From: Jannaschia helgolandensis
GTDB lineage: Bacteria > Pseudomonadota > Alphaproteobacteria > Rhodobacterales > Rhodobacteraceae
Direction: 5' to 3'
Assembly: GCF_900109285.1 (NCBI RefSeq)
Contig: NZ_FNZQ01000002.1
Coordinates: 62,001 to 126,000, forward strand
DNA length: 64,000 nt
A program made the translations under genes and the position numbers. Position 1 is the first letter of the stretch. Every line of letters begins with the position of its first letter. The notes beneath the pieces are model-generated. The model did no database searches. It saw nothing but the letters and a program-made list of their open reading frames with translations, and was not told the origin of the DNA. Positions 20,186 through 28,940 of the stretch are shown here, in pieces.

Positions 20186-20455
20186 TTACTCGGCTGCCTC
20201 CGCCACGGGAAGGACGCTGATATAGGTGCGGCCCTTGAAGCCCTTGCGGAACGTCACGGCGCCGTCGGTCGTAGCAAAGATCGTATGATCCCGACCAAGG
20301 CCCACGCCTTCGCCCGGCCACCATTTGGTGCCGCGCTGACGCACGATGATGTTGCCTGCGATGGCCGCCTGGCCACCGAAAAGTTTCACGCCCAGACGAC
20401 GACCCGCAGAATCGCGGCCGTTGCGGGAGGAGCCACCGGCTTTCTTGTGTGCCAT
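20186..20455 (-). CDS. rpmA: 50S ribosomal protein L27
   Basis: Large-subunit protein near the peptidyl-transferase centre, 89 residues. It starts [20 protein letters not shown], the canonical L27 N-terminus without a cleavable leader, and contains [19 protein letters not shown]. It follows rplU by 6 bases, the universal rplU-rpmA pair. Confidence 0.98.
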   Translation of the reverse strand: MAHKKAGGSSRNGRDSAGRRLGVKLFGGQAAIAGNIIVRQRGTKWWPGEGVGLGRDHTIFATTDGAVTFRKGFKGRTYISVLPVAEAAE

Positions 20456-20461
20456 CTGTCC

Positions 20462-21335
20462 TTACTCCTGTTCTGCGGCGAACTTGGTCGCCTGATCGAT
20501 CCAATCGTCGCGCTCGATGCGACCCTTGAACGACAGCTTGTCATCCATGTATTCGATTTCGGCCGGTCCCCAAGCGGAGATCTGGTCGAAGTGGAATACA
20601 CCATTCTCGTGCAGCAGGCCTTCCAGCTTGGGACCCACGCCAGAGATCTTCTTCAGATCGTCGGCCTTGTCCCCGCGCGCCTTCTTCAGCAGGTTGCCGG
20701 GCTTGCTTCCGACCGAGGCTTCGGCTGCATCGGCCTTCTTTGCAGCAGCCTTCTTGGGAGCCGCGGCCTGCTTCGTGTCGGCCGCGTTCTTGGCGACGAC
20801 AGCACCGGCAGCAACGGCGGCACCAGCGGCGACAGCCGCACCGGTGGCCACAGCCACCTTGGTTGCGGTCGAAACACCGTCATCCGACTTTTTGCCAGCG
20901 ACCGACTTGTTGCCAGACTTCGACGTCTTGGGCTTGTTCGACGCGGGCTTGGCGGCGGCCTTGTCTGCGGCCGACAGTGACCCGGTGCCCGTCGCAACCT
21001 TGACGCCCGACTTGTCACCACCCGAGGCCAAGATCGACGTGATCCGCAGCAACGTCAGCTTCTGGCGGTGGCCCTTGGTGCGCTGCGACGAATGTTTCCG
21101 GCGGCGCTTGACGAAATGGATCAGCTTTTCGCCCTTGATCTGATCGATCACGTCGGCCTGAACGGCGGCTCCGGCGATCAGGGGCGCGCCGACGGTGACC
21201 TTGTCTCCGCCGAGCATCAGCACATCGTTGAACTGGATCGTATCACCGGCTTCTGCAGCCAGACGCTCCACGCGAAGCACGTCGCCTTCGGCGACCCGGT
21301 ACTGCTTCCCACCGGTTTTCAGAACGGCAAACATC
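20462..21335 (-). CDS. rplU: 50S ribosomal protein L21 with long Ala/Lys linker and helix-hairpin-helix tail
   Basis: Ribosomal protein L21 is usually about 100 residues; this one is 290. Residues 1-103 are L21 itself (MFAVLKTGGKQYRVAEGD...KRRRKHSSQRTKGHRQ). Residues about 104-215 are low-complexity, rich in Ala, Lys, Ser and Val. Residues about 218-290 form a helix-hairpin-helix-like domain (DDLKKISGVGPKLEGLLHENG). The start at 21335 has AAGGAGAGAG upstream. The extension is in frame with no stop, so the fusion is real. I recall similar extended L21 proteins in Rhodobacteraceae; the role of the tail is unknown to me. Confidence 0.93.
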
Positions 21336-21489
21336 CGCTCTCTCCTTGCTATGTATCCGCGTCCTGCGGTCCCCCTTTCGGGGCGTTCCGGCCGACACCC
21401 ATCGGATGCCAGACCACCTCGGACAGCGCGTCCCAAGGGGACAGGCGTAAAAATCAATTGGCCGCAAGAATCCTTACGGCCACGACGGG

Positions 21490-21518
21490 GCTATTTCACG
21501 CGGTCCCATGCCTGTCAA
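21490..21518 (-). promoter_or_regulatory. candidate sigma-70 promoter for rplU-rpmA
   Basis: On the minus strand a consensus -35 TTGACA (21518-21513) is followed after 17 bases by AATAGC (21495-21490), a poor -10. Transcription from here would give an rplU leader of about 150 bases, which contains a short CCCC/GGGG hairpin near 21372-21385. The remaining sequence between 21519 and 21969 holds no gene I can support. Confidence 0.45.
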
Positions 21519-21969
21519 GGCAAGGCCGGGCTTGAGCGGGGCCGAAAGTATCAGCGGGTCAGAATACCACTTGTGCCATGAACCAGGCTGCCGCAACGCT
21601 CTGCCCGCAGGGTATCATTCCGAATGCCACATCGGCCCAACGGATCATGGCGGCATTATAAAAGCGGTCATCGGGGCCGCGCGGGCACCGACCTGATCCC
21701 TCGCAGGGTTTGGCCCGGATAGCGCCTGCGCCGAGGCCTCGGTGCTCCCGGTCGATCGGTTCGGTCAACGGACCCTACAGGGCCCCAGAGTGCTGAACAC
21801 TGACAGTTCCTTTCATGCCACGCCCCTCCCGCATCAAGCCCATCGCGTGTGAGCACCGGTACAAGGGAGTGAGAGTCGCATAACCCGGCGCAGGGTTAAG
21901 ATACAAAATGAGGCCTGATCCTCTTGCGGCAGTCGCGCCTCTTGCCTAAAGACGCGCCACCACCCGTGC

Positions 21970-22059
21970 GGAGAGGTGCCGGAGTGGTCGAACGGGACGG
22001 TTTCGAAAACCGTTGTGGATTAACGTCTACCCAGGGTTCGAATCCCTGTCTCTCCGCCA
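21970..22059 (+). tRNA. tRNA-Ser (anticodon CGA)
   Basis: A 90-base tRNA with encoded CCA. The acceptor arms GGAGAGG and TCTCTCC pair (last pair G-U). The D region has the class II pattern GCCGGAGTGGTCGAACGG, the anticodon loop is TTTCGAAAA with anticodon CGA, a long serine-type variable arm (TGTGGATTAACGTCTACC) follows, and the T arm is GGGTTCGAATCCC. It reads UCG codons. Confidence 0.96.
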
Positions 22060-22180
22060 CCAACACCTGTAAGTAATTGTTTTTAAATAACTTGTAGGGT
22101 GGCACGGAATTCTTCCCCCTAAAACTTCCCCGTTGCAGCTACGTTCTTTGGGTGGCTGTGGCGTCGTCTAGACACTTCTC

Positions 22181-22672
22181 TCACCGTACGCGGCTGCGCC
22201 GTTCCAGAAAAATGACATCACGCCATTGCCCCGCCACAGGCCCGTGCGTCATCCGTCCCAACCCGCGACGCGTGCCCAGAACGTCGAATCCCACATGGCG
22301 ATGCAAGGCCAGACTGGCATGATTTTCAGGGAAAATCTGCGCCACAAGGGTCCACCAGCCCGCCGCTTCACTGTCGGCGACAAGACGCGACAACAATGCT
22401 TTTCCCAGTCCCCGCCCGACAGCCTGGGCGGCGACATATGTGCTGACTTCGCCGACCCCCGCATAGGTATCTCGGGTCGAGGTTGGGGCAACCGCGGACC
22501 AGCCCAGAATGGTCCCGTGCTCTTCGGCCACCAGGGCAAGTGCATACGCGTCGTGGAACGCGTCCCAATCAACCGGCTCAGCTCGGAAGGACGCGTGCCC
22601 GGTGGTCAGCCCTTCGGCATGGATCGCCGTGATCTGCATCGCATCGGCGGGCCGCGGCGGGCGCAGGATCAT
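22181..22672 (-). CDS. GNAT family acetyltransferase, phosphinothricin-acetyltransferase-like
   Basis: Predicted acetyltransferase of 163 residues. The layout MILRPPRPADAMQITAIHAEGL, GHASFRAEPVDW, VSTYVAAQAVGRGLGKALLSRLV (acetyl-CoA loop) and the late NHASLALHRHVGFDVLGTRRG matches the PAT/MnaT branch of GNAT proteins, which acetylate amino-acid analogues. The native substrate is not predictable. It starts 3 bases after the stop of the DUF853 gene, so the two are probably one transcript. Confidence 0.85.
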   Translation of the reverse strand: MILRPPRPADAMQITAIHAEGLTTGHASFRAEPVDWDAFHDAYALALVAEEHGTILGWSAVAPTSTRDTYAGVGEVSTYVAAQAVGRGLGKALLSRLVADSEAAGWWTLVAQIFPENHASLALHRHVGFDVLGTRRGLGRMTHGPVAGQWRDVIFLERRSRVR

Positions 22673-22675
22673 ATC

Positions 22676-24223
22676 CTAGCGTCCCCGGAACAGACCGCCA
22701 AGTACGCCCCGCACGATCGACCGCCCGGCGCGCGTGCCCAGCGACCGGGCAAAGGACTTGGCAAAGGCCTCGCCGACACTGTCGCCCCGCCGCGTCCGCT
22801 TCGACGTCGACCGGCTGACACCGCCACCGCTATAGCGCCGGCCGGCCTTGTATTCGCGCACCGCCGCCTCGGCCTGTTCCTCCTCCGCCTCGGACTGCTC
22901 AGCGGCCTTTGCGGCGGCGTCCGCCCGTTTCGCCAAGACTTCGAAGGCGCTTTCGCGATCGACCTCAGTTTCGTATTTTCCGGCAAGGCCCGATGACTGC
23001 ACCACGTCCTTGCGCTGCGCATCCGTGATCGGCCCCAGTTGCGAAGCGGGCGGACGGATCAACGTCCGCTCGGCCACACCGGGGATGCCCTTGCGTTCCA
23101 GGAGCGATGTGACCGCCTCGCCCACACCGACCTCGCGGATCGCATCTTCGATATCGAAACGCGGGTTTTCGCGGTAATTCTGCGCCGCCTGCCGCAGGGC
23201 CTTCCTGTCCTTGGCTGTGAACGCGCGCAGGGCGTGCTGGATGCGGTTGCCAAGCTGGCCCAGAATATCCTCTGGAATGTCCTCGGGGTTCTGGGTCACG
23301 AAATAGACCCCTACGCCCTTGGATCGGATCAGACGCGCAACCTGTTCCACTTTATCTATCAGGGCTTTGGGCGCATCATCGAACAGTAGGTGCGCCTCGT
23401 CGAAGAAGAACACCAGCTTGGGTTTGTCCGGGTCGCCGATCTCGGGCAATTGTTCGAACAATTCGGAAAGCAGCCACATCAGAAACGTCGCATAGAGCCG
23501 TGGTGAAGCCATCAGTTTGTCGGCGGCCAACACGTTAACCATTCCGCGCCCGTCTTCCGTCAACCTGAACAGGTCGTCCAGATCGAGCGCCGGTTCCCCG
23601 AACAGCAACGCACCGCCCTGCGTCTCGAGTGTCAGAAGCGCCCGCTGGATCGCCCCGACCGAGGCGCTGGCCACATTGCCATATCGCGTCGACAGCATCT
23701 TGCGGTTCTCGGCCACCCAGACAAGCAATGATTGCAGATCCTTCAGATCAAGCAGGGCCAGGCCTTCCTCATCAGCGACACGGAAGGCAATGTTCAACAC
23801 ACCTTCCTGGGCGTCGGACAACTCCATCAGACGGGCCAGCAGAAGGGGACCCATCTCGGACACGGTGGTGCGGACCGGGTGGCCGGATTCGCCCCACAGA
23901 TCCCAGAAGGTGACGGGCGCTGAAGCATAGGTCAGGTCCAGCCCGATTTTATCCGCGCGTTCGGTGAAGGCGTCGTGCAGCTTGTGCCCATCGGACCCGG
24001 CCCACGCCAGTCCGGACAGATCGCCTTTGACGTCCGACAGGAACACCGGCACGCCCGCGTCCGAGAACCCCTGCGCCAGGATTTGCAGCGTCACAGTCTT
24101 GCCAGTTCCGGTCGCGCCCGCGATCAACCCATGCCGGTTCGCATAGTCCAGCCGCAGGTTCTGCGCCGTGGCATAGGCATCTCCGCCCCCCCCTGCGAAT
24201 ATCACATCCTTGTCGTTCGCCAT
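22676..24223 (-). CDS. DUF853 / HerA-helicase-like ATPase (YjgR type)
   Basis: Predicted P-loop ATPase of 515 residues. The ATG at 24223 ([15 protein letters not shown]) is preferred to a GTG 25 codons upstream because the family starts here. Walker A is GATGTGKT (36-43), Walker B is [13 protein letters not shown], and a sensor-like [26 protein letters not shown] follows. The C-terminal 80 residues are Arg/Ser/Gly-rich and probably disordered. The family is widespread in Proteobacteria with no settled role. Confidence 0.88.
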   Translation of the reverse strand: MANDKDVIFAGGGGDAYATAQNLRLDYANRHGLIAGATGTGKTVTLQILAQGFSDAGVPVFLSDVKGDLSGLAWAGSDGHKLHDAFTERADKIGLDLTYASAPVTFWDLWGESGHPVRTTVSEMGPLLLARLMELSDAQEGVLNIAFRVADEEGLALLDLKDLQSLLVWVAENRKMLSTRYGNVASASVGAIQRALLTLETQGGALLFGEPALDLDDLFRLTEDGRGMVNVLAADKLMASPRLYATFLMWLLSELFEQLPEIGDPDKPKLVFFFDEAHLLFDDAPKALIDKVEQVARLIRSKGVGVYFVTQNPEDIPEDILGQLGNRIQHALRAFTAKDRKALRQAAQNYRENPRFDIEDAIREVGVGEAVTSLLERKGIPGVAERTLIRPPASQLGPITDAQRKDVVQSSGLAGKYETEVDRESAFEVLAKRADAAAKAAEQSEAEEEQAEAAVREYKAGRRYSGGGVSRSTSKRTRRGDSVGEAFAKSFARSLGTRAGRSIVRGVLGGLFRGR

Positions 24224-24403
24224 ATGTTCACCCCATCTTAACCTTACCCTGACATAACAGTCCCGAGCTGCGACGCACAGGGTCGCGTCCCGGCTCACCT
24301 CCCTGTCGAACTGGCCGCGCTGTCCTTGGATGGCGCGGTCCTTTTCTTATCCGGCACGGGGTCATAACCCAGCCGCAAATACACAGTACTGTGAAATATG
24401 TCG

Positions 24404-24432
24404 TTGACGGGTTGCAGAACGCTGCTTAGGGT
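24404..24432 (+). promoter_or_regulatory. candidate sigma-70 promoter ahead of a small RNA
   Basis: TTGACG (24404-24409) and TAGGGT (24427-24432) are separated by exactly 17 bases. A start about 6-8 bases on would give a transcript of about 70 bases ending in the terminator at 24481-24510. Confidence 0.5.
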
Positions 24433-24437
24433 CCGCC

Positions 24438-24512
24438 ATATCAAGTCGGCCAGTCCGACGGGGAGAGAAAAAATAAAATGAAAAAGGGTCTGTTCACAGA
24501 CCCTTTTTCTTT
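24438..24512 (+). ncRNA. candidate small RNA, about 70 nt
   Basis: Inferred from layout only. A promoter-like pair with 17-base spacing ends at 24432. The following 70 or so bases contain a hairpin (GTCGG 24445-24449 with CCGAC 24455-24459), an A-rich single-stranded stretch (GAGAGAAAAAATAAAATG), and a perfect intrinsic terminator. No gene lies between promoter and terminator. A 39-codon frame starting at 24478 reads through the terminator and looks accidental. It lies in the 411-base divergent gap between the DUF853 and IalB genes. I do not recognise the family. Confidence 0.5.
24481..24512. terminator. strong intrinsic terminator
   Basis: AAAAAGGGTCTG (24481-24492) pairs perfectly with CAGACCCTTTTT (24497-24508) around a TTCA loop, followed by CTTT. 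It works in either direction by sequence. There is no annotated gene immediately upstream on the plus strand, which is why a short RNA is proposed. Confidence 0.85.
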
Positions 24513-24634
24513 GCCTCGCTGGAAGTTGGCCCGGCGGCGGCTTTTGATCGCCGGAAGTCGTCGAAGCCCCCTGCACCTTTGCGGTGGCGCATGCTAAGTC
24601 AGCTTCGGAAATGACCTCACGAGGAGAGTTGAAC

Positions 24635-25276
24635 GTGACCATAGCACTGATCCGCCCGCATTCCGCACTCGTTGCCGCGCTGGCCCTTGCCCTTACCTTC
24701 GCATCGCCCGCTTCTGCCCAGGATGCCGCAGGTGACACAGCCGACGAGACGCCGGCGCCGACGTCTCCGGGTGGAGATCTGACCACCGGCCAGAGCGTTG
24801 GTCAGGCCCTTGGCGGCGGACCCGAAATATATGTGCGCGAAGAGCATGGCGACTGGGAAATCCGCTGCCTGAAAGCGCCCGAAGGACAGGACGACCCTTG
24901 CCAGCTGTATCAGCGTCTGGCCGATCAGCAGGGCAACCCGACGGCCGACGTGAACTTCTTCGATCTGCCCGATGGCAACGAGATCGTCGCCGGGGCCACG
25001 GTGCTGACACCGCTGCAGACGCTGTTGACGGCGCAGGTCACGATGACCGTCGATGGCGGCCAGCCGCGCCGCTATCCCTACAGCTTCTGCGACACCACGG
25101 GTTGCTACAGCAGGATGGGCTTCACCGCCGAAGATATCGCCGCCTTCAAACGCGGTGCCAAGGCCACGCTTATTGTCGTCCCTGCCCTGGCGCCTGACCA
25201 GCGGGCCGAACTGACGATGTCACTGATTGGATTCACTGCCGGTATGGCGGCAATCGAAGTGGCGAACGACAACTGA
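24635..25276 (+). CDS. invasion-associated locus B (IalB) family protein
   Basis: Predicted exported protein of 213 residues of the IalB family, named after a Bartonella protein but common in free-living alphaproteobacteria. The GTG at 24635 is preferred because GAGGAGA lies about 9 bases upstream and the protein then begins with a signal peptide (hydrophobic ALVAALALALTF, cleavage after ASA). The family core includes HGDWEIRCL, paired Cys residues (RCL and DDPCQLYQR; SFCDTTGCYSRMGF) and IVPALAPDQ-like sequence. Exact function unknown. A terminator follows. Confidence 0.88.
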   Translation: MTIALIRPHSALVAALALALTFASPASAQDAAGDTADETPAPTSPGGDLTTGQSVGQALGGGPEIYVREEHGDWEIRCLKAPEGQDDPCQLYQRLADQQGNPTADVNFFDLPDGNEIVAGATVLTPLQTLLTAQVTMTVDGGQPRRYPYSFCDTTGCYSRMGFTAEDIAAFKRGAKATLIVVPALAPDQRAELTMSLIGFTAGMAAIEVANDN

Positions 25277-25298
25277 CCCGTTCCGAATCCAATTCCTG

Positions 25299-25326
25299 AA
25301 AGGGCGTCCTTCGGGGCGCCCTTTTC
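25299..25326. terminator. bidirectional terminator between convergent ialB-type and ketosynthase genes
   Basis: AAAGGGCG (25299-25306) pairs with CGCCCTTT (25317-25324); the interior adds a CC(TTCG)GG tetraloop stem. A T run follows on the plus strand and an A-rich lead gives a T run on the minus strand. It lies 23 bases after one gene and about 6 bases from the end of the other. Confidence 0.85.
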
Positions 25327-25331
25327 GTCGA

Positions 25332-26540
25332 TCAGACAGCGCGCAGCGCCAGCACCGCATTCATGCCGCCAAATGCAAAGGCATTCGACAGGCTGGCCCG
25401 CACCACTGCCTCCCGTGCCGTGTTCGGCACGATGTCCAGCGCGCATTCCGGATCGGGTTCCCGCCAGTTCGCCGTGGGCGGGATCACCCCGTCGCGCAGC
25501 GCCATGATACAGGCCAGAAGTTCGATCGCCCCTGTCGCGCCGATGCAATGGCCGTGCATCGACTTGGTGGAACTGATGGCGAGACGGTCCGCATGGGGGC
25601 CGAATACATGGGCGACAGCGGCGCTTTCAGTCTTGTCGTTTGCTGCCGTGCCTGTGCCGTGCGCGTTGATATACCCGATGTCCGACGGGGTCATGCTCGC
25701 GTCGCGCAACGCCCCCGCCATCGCCCGCTCGGCACCCTGACGGGAGGGCATGACAATGTCCGACGCGTCGGACGTCATCGCCACACCCGCGACTTCAGCC
25801 AGAATTTCCGCGCCCCGCGCCCGCGCCCGTTCGTATTCTTCCAGAACGAAGATCCCCGCCCCCTCGCCCTGGACCATGCCTGACCGGGTGGCGCAAAACG
25901 GGCGGCAGGTATCACGCGACATTACGCGCAGACCTTCCCACGCCTTGACCCCGCCGAAGCAAAGCATCGCCTCGGCCCCGCCGGTCACCATGACGTCGGC
26001 CATGCCGGAACGGACGAACTGGAATGCCTGCCCGATGGCATGGTTCGAAGAGGCGCAGGCCGTCGCCACGGTAAAGGACGGACCTTTGAGGTTGTATTCC
26101 ATCGACAGATGCGCGGCGGCGGCGTTGTTCATCAGCTTGGGCACGACGAAGGGGTGGACGCGGTTCTTACCCTCTTCGTAGACGACGCGGTAATTCTCAT
26201 CCTGGGTGTTCAGACCACCGCCGGACGTGCCGAGAATGACACCGGACCGCGCCGCAAGCTCGCCCGAAAACGCAAGCCCCGACTGTGCCAGCGCCTGTCC
26301 CGCTGCCAGCAAAGCGAATTGCGTGTACCGGTCGAACAGCGCGATCTGCTGGCGATTGAAATGCGCACTCTCATCATAGTCCCTGACCTGCGCGCCGATG
26401 CGGATGGTCAGGCGGTCGGCATCGCGGATATCGAGGTCACCAATTGCGCAATGACCCTCACGCATGGCGGCCATGGTCGACGCCACATCGATGCCCAAAG
26501 CGTTGATGGTGCCCGCGCCAGTGATGACGACCCGCCTCAT
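25332..26540 (-). CDS. beta-ketoacyl-ACP synthase (FabF-like)
   Basis: Condensing enzyme of 402 residues. The ATG at 26540 (MRRVVITGAGTINALG) overlaps the ACP stop as ATGA. The active-site triad is visible: C162 in ATACASSNHAIG, H296 in NAHGTGT, and K328/H331 in STKSMHGHCIGATGA. It resembles FabF-type enzymes. Being coupled to a dedicated ACP beside lpxD suggests it elongates an acyl chain for a lipid A or other specialised lipid rather than bulk fatty acids, but this is inference. Confidence 0.9.
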   Translation of the reverse strand: MRRVVITGAGTINALGIDVASTMAAMREGHCAIGDLDIRDADRLTIRIGAQVRDYDESAHFNRQQIALFDRYTQFALLAAGQALAQSGLAFSGELAARSGVILGTSGGGLNTQDENYRVVYEEGKNRVHPFVVPKLMNNAAAAHLSMEYNLKGPSFTVATACASSNHAIGQAFQFVRSGMADVMVTGGAEAMLCFGGVKAWEGLRVMSRDTCRPFCATRSGMVQGEGAGIFVLEEYERARARGAEILAEVAGVAMTSDASDIVMPSRQGAERAMAGALRDASMTPSDIGYINAHGTGTAANDKTESAAVAHVFGPHADRLAISSTKSMHGHCIGATGAIELLACIMALRDGVIPPTANWREPDPECALDIVPNTAREAVVRASLSNAFAFGGMNAVLALRAV

Positions 26541-26824
26541 GAGGGGTCGGTCACCCCGCGTTGCTCGCACACCAGACGGGTCACCGCCTCCACGATCGCG
26601 CCCACGGAGGAGACGTCGAAGTCGGACTTGGCAGGTTCGTTGGCATTGAACGGAACCTGGATGTCGAACGCCTCCTCGATGGCGAAAATGGCTTCGACCA
26701 ACCCCATGGAATCAACGCCCAGATCGGCCGGAACCGAGGCGTCGCTGACGTCCGTCGTGTCGATCATCGCCTGATCCGCCACGATTTCATGGACGCGCGC
26801 CCGGATGTCATGTTTTGTCGTCAT
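26537..26824 (-). CDS. acyl carrier protein, non-housekeeping type
   Basis: Small carrier of 95 residues. The phosphopantetheine site is S39 in LGVDSMGLVEAIFAIEEAF; the residue after Ser is Met where most fatty-acid ACPs have Leu. The C-terminal region (VSSVGAIVEAVTRLV) matches helix IV of ACP. It overlaps lpxD by 17 bases and the ketosynthase by 4 bases. The context resembles specialised ACPs that serve lipid A acylation, such as AcpXL of Rhizobiales, but length and sequence do not prove equivalence. Confidence 0.88.
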   Translation of the reverse strand: MTTKHDIRARVHEIVADQAMIDTTDVSDASVPADLGVDSMGLVEAIFAIEEAFDIQVPFNANEPAKSDFDVSSVGAIVEAVTRLVCEQRGVTDPS

Positions 26825-27914
26825 TCCCGTCCCCTAGCCCCTTTTTCATGACAATTGCACGAAGGCTGGCCAGTTGTTCCAATGCGCGCGGCAAACGGCG
26901 CAGGGCACGATACATCGCCATGTTCGTTTCCATCTTCACCGCAGGAGAGCCCATGACGACTTCGCCGTCGCGGACACGCGAATAGATGTCGCTGCCCCCC
27001 CCCGCGACCACGTCGTTGCCGATCGTGATGTTGTCGTTGACCCCCACCTTGCCCGCCAGTACCACCCGGTTGCCGATCGTCGTGCCACCCGCAATGCCGA
27101 CGTGACCGCACAGCAGGCAATCTTCTCCGATCCGGTTGTTGTGGCCGATCTGGACATGGTTATCGATCTTGGTACCGCGTCCGATGGTGGTATCCGCTAC
27201 CGTTCCCTTGTCGATGGCAGAGTTTGCGCCGACCTCGACATCGTCGCCGATGGTCACCGATCCCAAGGAATGGATGCGGATCCAGCGCTGTTCGCTTATA
27301 TCGCCCTGATCTCCGAGCGTCTTTCGGGCGCGCTCGACCCCCGACTCCTCGGGCGTGACAAAACTGAAACCGTCACCGCCGATCACGGCATTGGGCTGTG
27401 CGATGAACCGGTCGCCGATGTTTACCCGCGATCCGATGCGGACACCTGACATCAACAACACGTCGTCGCCGATCAACGCGTCTTCCGCGATGGTGACATG
27501 CGCCGCGATGCGGGCCCGTGCACCGATGCGGACACCCGCACCGATGACAGCGAGAGGCCCGATGGCCGCACCCTCGCCGATGATCGCATCTTTTTCAACA
27601 ATGGCAGAGGGATGCACGCCGATGTTCATGCGTGGTCCACTATCCAGCGCGGCGGTGACCCCAGCCATCGCCAGCCGGGCGCGTGGCACCAGAATAGCTC
27701 CGCGCAGGCCGAAACTTTCCCAATCCGCGCCATCCCACAGGATCGCGGCTCGGGCCTGACCGGCGTTCAACGCATCGGCGTAGTCAGGTGACATCGCAAG
27801 GGCAAGATCGTCCGGTCCGGCCACAGCGGGTTCTGCGGCACGATGCAGGGTCAGCGATCCATCCCCGAGAACCGGCTGGCCCAGAACTTCGGCGATGTGT
27901 GCAAGCGTGAACAT
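26808..27914 (-). CDS. lpxD: UDP-3-O-acylglucosamine N-acyltransferase LpxD
   Basis: Third step of lipid A synthesis, adding a 3-hydroxyacyl chain from ACP; 368 residues. The N-terminal uridine-binding domain (AEPAVAGPDDLALAMSPDYADAL) is followed by many left-handed beta-helix hexapeptide repeats (IGEGAAIGPLAVIGAGVRIG and on). The catalytic His is in VQIGHNNRIGEDCLLCGH. GADGFSF-like sequence (GGDGFSFVTPEESG) is present. The start has AGGAGG upstream. A second, more conventional lpxD elsewhere in the genome cannot be excluded. Confidence 0.9.
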   Translation of the reverse strand: MFTLAHIAEVLGQPVLGDGSLTLHRAAEPAVAGPDDLALAMSPDYADALNAGQARAAILWDGADWESFGLRGAILVPRARLAMAGVTAALDSGPRMNIGVHPSAIVEKDAIIGEGAAIGPLAVIGAGVRIGARARIAAHVTIAEDALIGDDVLLMSGVRIGSRVNIGDRFIAQPNAVIGGDGFSFVTPEESGVERARKTLGDQGDISEQRWIRIHSLGSVTIGDDVEVGANSAIDKGTVADTTIGRGTKIDNHVQIGHNNRIGEDCLLCGHVGIAGGTTIGNRVVLAGKVGVNDNITIGNDVVAGGGSDIYSRVRDGEVVMGSPAVKMETNMAMYRALRRLPRALEQLASLRAIVMKKGLGDGNDDKT

Positions 27915-28319
27915 GGCGGTCCTCCTGGGGTGGCGTGCCCCTTTCGACGCCGATCTAACCCTGCAACGCGCCCAATTCCACCCCGGCCTCGCGCCGCGCA
28001 GTCAGCTCGCTGCATGCGCAGGGATCGTCCGGATAATTAATGCAGTCAGGATTTTCCGGGTTCATTCATTATTTCCAAAGAAAGTGCTTGTAGGCAGGTT
28101 GGCAACAGGACTCGAAAAGGTTCCATCCCGATCATCGATGGGCGAAATTCTGCTTATTGGCTGTGCAGGTGTCATCAGAAGTGGAGAATCGAAAAAATTA
28201 TGCCACACCGACGAGGTCACATGGGGATGAGACACCTGAGGCCGCAAAGACGGTCCAAGACAGTGAATGGGGCAATTATCGTGAATGAACACACCTCAAC
28301 GGGCGTGCAGGCATCTTCG
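27915..28319. other. divergent intergenic region, no gene supported
   Basis: About 400 bases between the lpxD start and the exported M15-like gene. The half nearest lpxD is GC-rich; 28030-28210 is clearly AT-richer. I see no tRNA, no convincing promoter pair and no conserved leader. Upstream in-frame codons of the next gene (from 28200) run into it, and GTG 28281 is the main alternative start. Confidence 0.5.
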
Positions 28320-28877
28320 ATGCCGATTTCTTTAACCAGACGCGGACTTCTCGGCGCTTTTGCTGCGACTGCGGTCGCTGCTGCGCCAACATATTCCAAA
28401 GCTGCAGGGTTTCTGCGTGGCGGCGGCGACATCCGATCCATTAAAATGCACAACGCCCGTACCGGCGAAAGCATGGAGACGATCTATTGGGTCGAGGGCG
28501 ATTATGTCCGCGATGCCCTTGCTGAAATCAGCTTTTTCTTCCGCGACTGGCGCCGGAATGAGGTCAAGCCGATCGACAACCGCGCCGTCGATATCATCTC
28601 CGCGACCCATCGTCTGGTCGATACGCGTGAACCGTTCCTTCTTCTGTCGGGCTATCGCTCGCCCGCGACGAACGCGATGCTGCGATCGCGGTCCAGCGGT
28701 GTCGCGCGCAACTCTCTTCACCTGAAGTGCCAGGCTGCAGATATCCGTCTGTCTTCGCGGTCCGTCAATCAGGTTTCGCGTGCGGCCGCATCCATCTCCG
28801 CGGGCGGTGTGGGAAAATATTCACGGTCGAACTTCACGCATGTTGATTGCGGCTCCGTCCGCAATTGGGGTGCCTGA
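28320..28877 (+). CDS. Tat-exported DUF882 / M15-like peptidoglycan peptidase
   Basis: Predicted periplasmic protein of 185 residues. The ATG at 28320 puts a twin-arginine signal right at the N-terminus (MPISLTRRGLLGAFAATAVA, then an AxA-type site). A GTG at 28281 would add 13 residues. The mature domain matches DUF882 (YcbK-like) peptidases: FLLLSGYRSPATNAMLR, SLHLKCQAADIRL with zinc-binding His and Asp, and the C-terminal SNFTHVDCGSVRNW. The family trims peptidoglycan or cleaves D-Ala-containing peptides. A terminator follows 32 bases later. Confidence 0.88.
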   Translation: MPISLTRRGLLGAFAATAVAAAPTYSKAAGFLRGGGDIRSIKMHNARTGESMETIYWVEGDYVRDALAEISFFFRDWRRNEVKPIDNRAVDIISATHRLVDTREPFLLLSGYRSPATNAMLRSRSSGVARNSLHLKCQAADIRLSSRSVNQVSRAAASISAGGVGKYSRSNFTHVDCGSVRNWGA

Positions 28878-28909
28878 CAGCTTCTCCGATTTTCTTCTGC
28901 TAAACGATC

Positions 28910-28940
28910 AGCCGCCCTGTTGCCCCGGGGCGGCTTTCTC
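28910..28940 (+). terminator. intrinsic terminator of the M15-like gene
   Basis: AGCCGCCC (28910-28917) pairs with GGGCGGCT (28928-28935) around a 10-base loop, followed by TTCTC. Confidence 0.75.

Noticed and set aside
21559-21768. 69-codon minus-strand frame upstream of rplU
   Set aside because: The C-terminal half has some hydrophobic character, but there is no start signal or family match; left as intergenic.
24478-24597. 39-codon peptide starting inside the candidate small RNA
   Set aside because: It reads straight through a perfect terminator stem, has only an A-rich leader, and no similarity to a known leader peptide.
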